From Merluccius polli (Eukaryota; Chordata; Actinopteri; Gadiformes; Merlucciidae): DNA of 64,000 nucleotides. The stretch is from assembly GCA_030340625.1 (NCBI GenBank), contig JAOPHQ010002356.1:32010-96009 (forward strand), written 5' to 3'. Position numbers and translations under genes: made by a program. Below are positions 11,663-21,116 of the stretch, in pieces (position 1 is the first letter of the stretch; each line of letters starts with the position of its first letter). Under the pieces are notes generated by a model that saw only the letters and a list, made by a program, of their open reading frames with translations, was not told the origin of the DNA and searched no databases.

Positions 11663-12340
11663 TCATACCTCCAAGCGATTATTATTATTTATATTAATTA
11701 ATTTAATATTAAAAAGTTGACCCTTACCATTTGCCTTTTGTGCAATATGTATGTCGGGCTGATCAGGGCCAAGCTCTTTCACTTTTTTTTCTACCAAAGT
11801 TCTCCTCTCAAATGGAAGCTGGTGAAGAGATCGTATTAAATTCACATCCGTCATTGACCAGTGTCGTTGGTTGTGTTGTCTGACTCTGCTTGGGGCGCAT
11901 TCAACATTTTAATGAACGTTTCTGATACAGGATATAAATCCTCCACACCAGACTCTACACTCAAAACAAACCATACAAAAACAACAACAAAATGTTCTAC
12001 GCTTCTACGTCACTGGCTTGGGGCGCTAAATTCACCGCCCCAGAGGCATCAGATTCGAGGATGCTGATTGGCTAAATTTAGGTTGCTATGTGCAATCTTG
12101 AGGCAGCAACGGGTCTGCAATTGGCTGCGCTGCTGCACTCCGTGGGCGCTTTTTCCAGCGCCCCAGAACGGAAGAGTGCAACACCAGAGGGGATGAACAG
12201 GAAGCTTTACCCCAAACATAATGATTTATATGTCATATATTACATGTTATTGTGCATTTTAACACACCCATACTTAAAATAAGTAGTTGTTGTTTATTTT
12301 AAAAAACTTTTTTTTTTTTTAAATTGGCCAGCCGCCACTG
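11663..12340 (-). mobile_element. 5' end of a hAT transposon
   Basis: On - the right edge begins with CAGTGGCGGCTGG (12340 leftward), a hAT-type terminus. About 480 bp of leader follow, then an open frame (11854-11663) starting MTDVNLIRSLHQLPFERRTL, which resembles the N-terminus of ZMYM1-like hAT proteins in fish. The frame is lost after about 45 recognisable residues and no partner TIR or 8-bp duplication is visible near the left end, so this is a truncated copy. Family assignment is inference. Confidence 0.5.
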
Positions 12341-13897
12341 CACAACTGGCTAAAATCAGGGAAACTGCCAGATGGGACAGATAAGGTTATCAGTCGTAAG
12401 GAGGAGAGTGAAAGAGAGAGGAATCGGAGGCGATTGGAAACAGAGAAATGCGTTAGACTGGGAGAAGAAACAGTGGGAGTCAGAGGATGATGAGACAGGC
12501 AAGACCGAAAAGGAGAAATGGGGAGCACAGACAAATCCAGAGCACGTTGACCAGTCAGTCAGTTTCATTCAAATGTTGAGAGTGCGTTGTTGTTATCTCT
12601 TAAATATTTTGCAACATGTATTGTGATTATTTTTGCATGATTAAAAATGAGGCTGTTTTTTGAAGGTGTGGGGGATTGGGGATGCCTCAACCTGGTCGGG
12701 ATGTAGAAGGGGGTGCGTGGCCTAAGATGTTTGGGAGCTGCTCTAAAGAGATTAGATTTTATTTCTAACAATCTTTTCTTTTTTTTAAAGCATATTAGTC
12801 TATGTATTTAGCCTTAACATCAACTGTGGCCTATTAAAGGCCACAATTTAATTTTCTTTTTTTTAACATTGTGTCCAAACATGTTCATTCAATATTATTG
12901 GATATTGTGACAAACCAAGCTGTGCTTATACCATCCCCTGACCAAACCAACAAGGTTTCCATTGAATACACAATATCCTCACAAGACATTGACACACTAT
13001 TGATGTTTCTCAATTAAATTTAAGTAACTTTATTTTTCTGTATGGAACTTTGTTTGCATGGTGCATTTAACACATGTGAGACAGACCAAATACAAGGGTT
13101 AGAACAAGTGCATGTTAAAAGCAGTGTAAAATGTCGACATCCGGTATAAAATGAAGTACAGGGTCCACAGTTTAATATGTTTGAAATTATTAAAGCTTTA
13201 ATCATGGGGTCAATAAGCGCATCGCTTGTTTACAGATTAAGAATAAGAACTGAGTTACTGAATGTTCATGCCTAAAAACTATCATTGAATTGTGTAGGGT
13301 CAAGCCATGTCCTAAAGTATGCATTGCAATCAGAAACTGCTCTTATTTTTAGCGTAAATCATTGGCCAGTGTTAATAGATGTGATCTTTGACTCTTTCAA
13401 GACTGCCTGAAATCTGTCATTTGAGTGTATTTTTCAACCACCTTGGAGCAATGTATGTACCTACATTATCCAATTTCAATACTACTCACATGGCCATTCA
13501 ATTTAAAAAAGGGAAATATGGGATAGGTCTTTGTTTACATACACAAGTGTGCAGTAGGTCTACCCCTATAAAAATCAGTGCTTGATCTGATGATTGTTTA
13601 TTATGCTTAATTTCTGATTGATATTGTTATGAATATGATTATGCCAATATATGTGAAGCGGTATGGGCACCATAGTCTGTTATGGTAATTGTATATTAAT
13701 AGGGGAGATCATTCTTTTACCTTTTGTTATACATATCTCTTTCACACGATTTGTCATGATGGCTCTTCTTTAGTCACTGAGCCAGCTCAGCTGTGAGAAG
13801 GTTCAAGTGACACTACTTCTATGTTATGAAACTGTCTAACTTCAATAGGCTCGATAGAATTGTATCCAAAGCCCAGTAACTTATGGAGTATATATTC
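12341..13897. other. Intergenic, no gene recognised
   Basis: 12342-12560 is purine-rich with open frames on + that match nothing I know. A short perfect inverted repeat around TGTGGCC/GGCCACA lies near 12824-12844. The remainder is AT-rich with no coding signal. Confidence 0.4.
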
Positions 13898-14125
13898 ATC
13901 ATAATTAAAATAATTAAGTCCAAATGGAAAATTAAAAGATAAAATTAAAATGATTATCATTTTACTACACTACTAGGAATAATCAGGCCATAATTTATCT
14001 TAAAATGAAAAAGGAAATTGCAAAAGCATAAATGGAAATGCTCAAACTGAAAGCTTAAATTGTAAAGATGGAAATAAGAAATGGGAAACATCAAATAGGA
14101 AACTCAAAATGGGAAATGGAAAAGC
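13898..14125 (+). repeat. Dispersed AT-rich repeat, copy 1
   Basis: Matches 28045-28280 in reverse complement, including GGAATAATCAGGCCATAATT and the run of AAATGGGAAA-type words. The two copies lie on opposite strands about 14 kb apart, so this is a dispersed non-autonomous element, class unknown. Confidence 0.7.
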
Positions 14126-14421
14126 CAGGGGGGAAAGAAAGCCCTTCTTTGACGATTTGAAAATGTGTGTTAGCAGTTTGTAATCATTGTTGAGAAGGGT
14201 TATTGGTTGCCAATTATTCAATATTTTGGGATCTTAACTGGTTTTGGAATAAGAATTATTATACCTTGCCTCATGGTCTGTGGAAGTTATACATTTCTTA
14301 TAGTGTTTCAAATAAAAGTACTGATATGTTCCCAGAAATATTGATAAAACTTGCTGTAAGGCCATCTGGGCCAGGAGACCGATCAGGAGTCAAGCACTGC
14401 ACTGCTTTCTCTAGATCCTCT

Positions 14422-14880
14422 GGGCCCAGTATTTCAAAACTTGTAATCCGGATCAGGATAATCCGGATAATGAAATCCTCCTTTTCTCAGTCCTGGGCCC
14501 AGTATTTCAAAAGTGATCTGACAGGATTATCCTGGTCGGATTGGATTAAATCTAGATCTGATCTGAAAACTGGGTATTTCAACACAGATCCAGATAATCC
14601 TGATCCTGAAGATCAGGATTCTGCTTTGGTAATCCAATCCTCCCCTGAATCCAGATTAAAGGCTGGATTTGGGTATTTCAAAAGTTAAGGCAGATCTCTG
14701 GATCAACTTGATACCAACATTTTAGGATCATTTGGATCCCACCCCAGGGCCCAGTATTTCAAAACTTGTAATCCGGATCAGGATAATCCGGATAATGAAA
14801 TCCTCCTTTTCTCAGACCTGGATCAAGGTGATCCTGCTGACTCGAGTATTGAAAAAGGAGTATTTCAAAACACCGGCAGG
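14422..14880. repeat. GGGCCCAGTATTTCAAAA repeat cluster
   Basis: A 69-bp block at 14422-14490 recurs without visible change at 14747-14815. The core GGGCCCAGTATTTCAAAA also starts at 14496, and shortened versions (GGGTATTTCAA, GAGTATTTCAAAA) occur near 14572, 14669 and 14859. The intervening DNA is full of GGATC/GATCC words. The motif style is that of PIF/Harbinger termini, but I cannot define a single element. Confidence 0.55.
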
Positions 14881-15010
14881 GTGGATCACCGTGATGGTTG
14901 GCTAGCTGGAAGGCGGTTGGACTGAGGAGCGTGGAAGGTTTGAAATCGAATTGTTTGTTACCGCTGGTTGGAATACTAATAACAACTGTACAGTGAATGT
15001 AAGCTGAACT

Positions 15011-16271
15011 ATGTCGGATGACTCAGATGGCAAATTGTCGGATAGCGATGGTATGGATAATATGCTGTGGGAAGAAGTCAGGAAAAAAAAGGGTAGACCA
15101 AGATCAGATAGCGGATCTGAAGTTGAATCTACTGACACGGTTAAAAAGAGAAGTAGACCGGAAAAAGATGGAAGTAAAAATAAAGATCAGATGCTAATGA
15201 AAGAGACATGGAAAGTGATTGTTGTTTTTGAACAAAAGGGAGGGCCACATTTACACCCAATACATATCACCGAAGCAATTGAAGATGAAATTGGGAAAAT
15301 TAAGCATGCACGTTTCATGGGAAATGGGAAGCTGCTGATTTTTGCAGTGTCTGAGGAGCAAAGGGAAATCATCTTAAAGAAAGACACATTGAATAAGGCT
15401 AAAATTACTTCACACATTCCGGGAATGTCATCAAGGAAAAGAGGAGTTATTACTGGAATTCCAGTTTCAGTTTCTATTGAAGAAATTAAAGATGGCCTGA
15501 AAGGGGGAGATATTGTAGATGCTAAGCGACTGACCAAAGGAAAGGAGAAATTAGAAAGCATCTCTATATTACTGTGGTTTAAGAATGAAATGCCTTCTAA
15601 AGTTCTTATGGGTTTCATGTGTTATCCAGTAAGAGAATATATCCCACATCCAATAAGATGTTTTAAATGTCAGAGATTTGGACATGTGGCTGCTCAGTGC
15701 CGAGGTAAACTTAGGTGTGCTAAGTGTGGATGTGAACATGAGTATGGACAATGTGGGGATAATATAGAGTTAAAATGTTGCAATTGTGGAGGTCAACACA
15801 GTGCAGCATATGGAGGATGTGTGAAACAAAAAGAAGCTAAGGAAGTTCAGAAATATAAGATAACACATAATGTTTCATATGCTGAGGCAATCAAAAGCAT
15901 TGGGGAAAATAAAAATGAAGAGAAATCAGCTGTCTATTCACCAGAAATAAGGAGTGAAGATAGTAATGGGCCAAGCATAAGCACTGAGAATAATTGGACT
16001 CCTACAGGGAAACTCAGCCAACAAAGCAAGACCTAGTCCAAACTGCTGTAAATGTAAGACAAGAATTTCAGATGAGACACTGCTGATAAAGAAAAATGAG
16101 TTTATTGCTTTCATGTGTTCAGTGGTTAATGTCACTATGTTACATGTGAAGAAGAGTGATAAAATCAAATCAGTTGTAGAAGCTGCTAATGATTTTTTGG
16201 GATTAGTAACAAAAGCTGATGATATTCATGAAATACTAAATCAGAAGTATGGAGGGTCTCAAAATGGTTAA
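15011..16271 (+). pseudogene. LINE ORF1 (gag-like, CCHC knuckles)
   Basis: The frame from ATG 15011 runs 341 codons to TAG at 16036, but coding resemblance continues in another frame to TAA at 16269-16271, so one frameshift lies near 16010. An acidic, lysine-rich N-terminus is followed by three zinc knuckles (CFKCQRFGHVAAQC, CAKCGCEHEYGQC, CCNCGGQHSAAYGGC) around residues 215-270. Such proteins bind LINE RNA. The last bases overlap the start of ORF2. Confidence 0.75.
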
Positions 16272-18435
16272 AGCAATAATGATGTTTTTCATTCTCCAGT
16301 GGAATGCACAGAGTTTGATAGCGAATGGACAAGAATTTAAAAGGTATGTTCAAGAATTGACAGACAAAGCAGATATTATATGTATACAAGAGACATGGTT
16401 AAAACCTCATTTACAATTCATATTGAAAGGGTATCATAATATAAGAGCTGACCGAGAAAAAGACAGAGGAGGAGGTTGCATCACATTTATCAAAGAGGGG
16501 ATCTCATTTAGGCACATTAACACAACAACTGAACATGAAAATATAGTTACTGAAATCTTTAATGGAGATAAAGGAAAACTTACTATCATTAATTTTTATA
16601 ACCCATGAAGAGCATTGACAAATGATTTAATGAGTAGCATTAATAAAAGAAGCAATAGAGAAATATGGTGTGGAGATTTTAATGCTCATAATAGTTTGTG
16701 GGGAAGTAAACACACAGATTTAAATGGTGAAATATTAGAGGAAATGATCAATGATAGGATGTTGGTATGTATAAATAATGGTAATGGTACAAGGATAAAT
16801 ATCTACAAGAATGAGACCTCATGTATTGATCTCACTTTAGTTGACAGGACAATAGCCAGCAGGTGTGAATGGGAAGTTGATCATAACACAAATATTGGAA
16901 GTGATCACTTTCCAATACTATGCAAAGTGGATATTGATTTTAGACTTGATGAAATGTATGCCCATCATAGATGGTGTTTTAAGAAAGCAAACTGGGAGAA
17001 ATTCTCTGAAGGGTGTATGGATGAATTAAATGAAATACATGAGGGAACAGAACAGAGCATTGATGAAATGAATAATAAATTAAGTGTATGTATCATTGTA
17101 GCAGCAACCCAGAGTATTCCTAACAATATGAGTCAAAAGGGGAAAGCTAATGTCCCATGGTGGAATGAGGAATGTTCAAGAGCTGTTAAAAACAGAAATA
17201 GAGCTTTTAAAAGGTTGCGCATAACACTTACAATGAACAATCTTCTGGAATATCAAAGGGAAAAGGCCTTGGCAAGAAAAGTTATAAAAGAAGCAAAAAA
17301 AGAATGTGGATGATGGTTAAAAAGACGATGGGTAAATATAAACCTCCACATGTTCCTGTACTAATTGAAGGACAAAATGAAGCAATCTTAGATAAAGAGA
17401 AAGCCAATTTATTGGGATTTAAATTTGCACAGATTCATAAGGGTAGTCATATGGATGAATGTTTTAAGAAAAGAAAGGAGGAGATTCTGAATGCTAATAA
17501 AGATATTCTTAATCCCAAAGAGGGAAATATGTCTATATTAGATGCCGAATTTAGTTTATCAGAACTTAAAACGGCTTTAGGTAATACAGGATACTCTGCG
17601 CCAGGAGGTGATAATATGTTATGTAATGATTAGAAATCTTCCAGATGAATTCTTAGAAAAAATTCTTGAGTTATTCAACAAGATATGGCAAGAAGGGAAA
17701 TTACCAAAAGCTTGGAAAAGTGCAACCATCCTTCCTTTCCCCAAACCAGGTAAGGATTCTAGTAATTCAGAGAATTATAGACCCATTGCTTTGACTTCAC
17801 ACTTAGGGAAATTAATGGAAAAGATAGTAGTGGCCCAGTTAAATTATTTTCTAGAATACAAGTGTCCTTTTAGAAAATGCCAAACAGGGTTCAGGAAAAG
17901 CAAATCAACTACTGACGCCTTAGTTAAGCTCAGCAATGAAATAGAGAAAACACTAGTAATGAAAGAAGTCATGGTGGCAGTGTTTTTAGATATTGAAAAA
18001 GCATATGACACTATGTGGAGAGAGGGTTTATTAATTAAATTGGATAATATGGGAATCAGTGGGAGAATGTATAATTATATATTGGATTTTCTATCACAAC
18101 GTTCAATAAGAGTCAAAGTTGGCAATGAACTTAGTAAAGAATTTATGGTTGAAAGTGGAATTCCCCAGGGAAGTGTTATTAGTCCTATATTATTTAATAT
18201 TATGGTTGATGATATGTTTGAAAAATTAGGGCAGAGAAATGAAGGACTGTTATATGCAGATGATGCTGTTGTTTGGAAAAGGGGACGCAACATAGCATAT
18301 ATAACAAAATCTATTCAAAAGGATATTCAAGTGCTGGAACAATGGGGTATTGATTGGGGATTTCAATTCTCAATTCCCAAAACAAAGGTTATGTTTTTTA
18401 CCAGAAAGAAGATTCCAGAAAGTCATAAAGAGTAG
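16249..18435 (+). pseudogene. LINE ORF2: endonuclease and reverse transcriptase
   Basis: ATG 16249 begins an APE-type endonuclease with QWNAQSL, IQETWLKP, GDFNAHN and SDHFPIL. The RT part has NYRPIALTSHLGKLMEK, a conserved FLDIEKAYD, GIPQGSVISPILFN and YADDAVVW (catalytic YADD at about 18255). Breaks: TGA at 16606-16608, a frame change near 17310 and another near 17620. The RNase H and the C-terminus are absent. Not functional. Confidence 0.8.
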
Positions 18436-18603
18436 TGGTGGATTTCCTCGTTCGTTTGCGCGAATCGGTTCGCGTCGTTCAGTTCGCCCAGAGTTCAGTC
18501 GTTCGGACTCAGCTCCGCCCCTCGTTCGCGAACGGCGCCGTTCGCGAATGCCAGCCGAGTCTGACCGACTCGGCGCCTCCCTCGTTCACAACATTCAAAC
18601 CAG
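18436..18603. other. CpG-rich segment with a 24-bp perfect palindrome
   Basis: Sharp composition change from the AT-rich LINE. TTCG/CGAA words recur, and 18525-18548 is a perfect 24-bp palindrome centred on GGCGCC with TTCGCGAACG arms. I cannot assign it to a known element. It ends at CAG, which abuts the Harbinger element. Confidence 0.6.
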
Positions 18604-19299
18604 GGGCCGTATTCACAAAGCATTTTATCTTACCGCTAGGAGTGCTCCTAACTCGCGCTAAAACATTTTACGTAGGAGTTTTTTCTTAAAAGTTATTCAC
18701 AAAGCCGCTGAGACCTACTCATACTAAGGATACATCACTAAGAGTGAACTAAGAGTGACGCGCCGTTGCTATGGATTACGTAGATTCTCGTGCACGAGTT
18801 TGGAAGTGGTCAGTACGGTGATTGGTTGTTCAGAGCAGGCGGTCTCTGTGAAAACGAGCCCACTGAATCACCGAAGAACAAGGAAGTAGCCTAGGCTAGA
18901 CATCCCTATCAAATAGTTATGGACAGTGCAGTTAGCAGAATACACGCATGATGACAAGTTTGTGCAGACCACGATAATGACGTTGTAGCCTATATGCACG
19001 TTAAAGAGAGAGAGATAAACAATAAAAACAATAAAAATACGTAAGTTGCATTAATTCAAGGAGGCAATTAAAAGCACCCTGCAAACTATTATTCAATGAG
19101 CATATCTCCACTATTCAACACTTTTAATAAAAGCCCATACCGGTTGTGGAGAATGGCGCATACATTGATCACTGTGATCACATCCTCTCTCCACAAGATT
19201 TCGTGTATTTTTGTGTGCCCTAACATATATGGAGGAACACAGCAAACAATAATAAATATGGATTCAACAAATAAAAGGCGACAAAGAGCTAATACGATG

Positions 19300-20463
19300 T
19301 TTTTTACGCATAGGACTAATCGTAATCTGCGTAATCACTTGCATGTTATACTTTAACTGTGCTCCCGGTTGTGGATTGAGAGGTGTCAAGACGTCTTGCA
19401 GGGATAGCCGCTGTCACCCAGCAAGTGACACCCTACTGGTACACGGCGCCTCACGCCTCAGACCGCTCCCCATTAAAATATGCGGATCATGGGTAGACCC
19501 AGGCCACTTTGCAACAACATCAAGAATGTTAAAAGTTGCATCAAAAGCAATCTGCGTGTTGATGGAATGTACTTTCTTTCTATTGACGAACACGTCCTCA
19601 TCTTTTGATGGCGCAATTATTTGTATGTGCGTCCCGTCAACAGCACCGACCACACCGACCATACCTGCAATTGCCATGAAGTTGGCTTTGATCCTGTGTA
19701 GTTGTTGATTGTCCAAAGGAAACCGAAAAACTGTTGGATGATATTAATGGTATTATTTCAGCCTTAACCAACTTTGAACTGAGCTCTGTCAGGCTCTCGT
19801 CCAGAATGTGGAACCACTGGCGTTCTAGCCTGTATATATGATCATTGTGGAATCGTGTGTGTGTGTGTATATTTACATATATGTAGGCTACATTTATATA
19901 TATATATATACACTCACCGGCCACTTTATTAGGTACACCTTGCTAGTACCGGGTTGGACCCCCTTTTGCCTTCAGAACTGCCTTAATCCTTCGTGGCACA
20001 GATTCAACAAGGTACTGGAAACATTCCTCAGAGAGTTTGGTCCATATTGACATGATAGCATCACGCAGTTGCTGCAGATTTGTCGGCTGCACATCCATGA
20101 TGCGAATCTCCCGTTCCACCACATCCCAAAGGTGCTCTATTGGATTGAGATCTGGTGACTGTGGAGGCCATTTGAGTACAGTGAACTCATTGTCATGTTC
20201 AAGAAACCAGTCTGAGATGATTCGCACTTTATGACATGGCGCGTTATCCTGCTGGAAGTAGCCATCAGAAGATGGGTACACTGTGGTCATAAAGGGATGG
20301 ACATGGTCAGCAACAATACTCAGGTAGTCTGTGGCTTTGACACAATGCTCAATTGGTACTAATAAGCCCAAAGTGTGCCAGGAAAATATCCCCCACACCA
20401 TTACACCACCACCACCAGCCTGAACCGTTGATACAAGGCATATATATATACAGTATATATATA

Positions 20464-20498
<35 letters not shown>

Positions 20499-20879
20499 AT
20501 TTTTTATTCTATTTTTATTATTTTATTATTATTGTGTTGTGTTGGTGTTATGGACCTTTCATGAGATGTGTCCTTAATAAAGTTTGAATTTAATTTAATT
20601 GATATGTGGTCTACAGAGCGCGTTGATGGTTCGGTTTATGGCTGACTGATGGTTGCGATATTCCTAAATCGTCGGCATTGCAAAGTTGCATTTTCCCTGT
20701 TGCTAAATATCGTGTTGCCAAACATTTTATTTCCTAATCGAGTTATTCCTGTTAGTCGGGGATGTTATTGCATCCCGCACTAATTCCACAACAAGTTTGA
20801 TACCCTCACAATTTAGCCTATATCTCTTGATCAATTCACAGTCTTCCACTGTCTCCAAAACATTTCGTCTCGCAGTCAT
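19300..20879 (-). pseudogene. Harbinger nuclease (HARBI1-like), interrupted
   Basis: The N-terminus from ATG 20879 contains ELIKRYRL and LVRDAITSPTNRNN, then DDLGISQPSVS near 20650, the usual order in HARBI1-like DDE nucleases. The core (19716-19414) has VDGTHIQI, FVNRKKVHSIN and AKWPGSTHD, covering the first two catalytic Asp positions. A TA/TG-rich stretch and the Tc1 fragment (19911-20439) split the gene, an in-frame stop follows the core, and only traces of the C-terminus are visible to about 19300. Not functional. Confidence 0.75.
19911..20439 (-). mobile_element. Truncated Tc1 element
   Basis: The left end is the Tc1 terminus CACTCACCGGCCACTTTATT preceded by TA. The minus strand encodes the last 152 residues of a Tc1 transposase, including QDNAPCHK and PDLNPIEHLW. 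It breaks off after CCTTGTAT at 20439, where a TA-repeat begins, so the 5' TIR and the first half are missing. It differs from the full copy at 45930-47145 in only a few positions (three residues in the shared protein part: C/R, V/A, V/I). Confidence 0.92.
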
Positions 20880-21116
20880 TTTCCGATTCTTTGTGAATAG
20901 GTCTTAGTGAGTTAGGAGTCCTCTCGAGGACTTTTAGGCTCTCCTAGACTTAGGTGTTACTTTTAGGCCTAAAATACTTTGTGAATTGCTCTTAGTGAAA
21001 AAAATTAGGAGTCCTAAATTTAAGACTGACACGCCCATTATTTTTAGGAGTTTCTCCTAAATTCGCCAGTTAGGAGCTACTTTTAGCGCTAAGATCCTTT
21101 GTGAATACGGCCCCTG

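Larger units (their letters stand above)
14864..18435 (+). mobile_element. Nimb/I-type LINE, 3'-truncated
   Basis: Two overlapping coding regions are seen: ORF1 with three CCHC knuckles and ORF2 with APE endonuclease then reverse transcriptase. This architecture fits the I/Nimb group of non-LTR retrotransposons in fish. Sequence stops inside ORF2 just after the RT palm/thumb region (18435), before any RNase H domain, so the 3' half is missing. Loss of the 3' end is unusual for LINEs, which normally lose the 5' end. A related 3' part (RNase H) lies at 55310-56140 on the other strand. Confidence 0.8.
18604..21113 (-). mobile_element. PIF/Harbinger transposon
   Basis: Ends read GGGCCGTATTCACAAAG and its reverse complement. 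Subterminal copies of TCCTAACT/TTAGGAG words and ATTCACAAAG recur. CAG precedes the left end and CTG follows the right end, so the expected 3-bp CWG duplication is imperfect. It carries a broken nuclease gene on - and a Tc1 fragment. The right flank is LINE sequence and the left flank is unrelated. Confidence 0.85.

Noticed and set aside
12372..12626. 84-codon + frame beside the hAT end
   Set aside because: Low-complexity charged sequence, no family recognised, no splice or start support.
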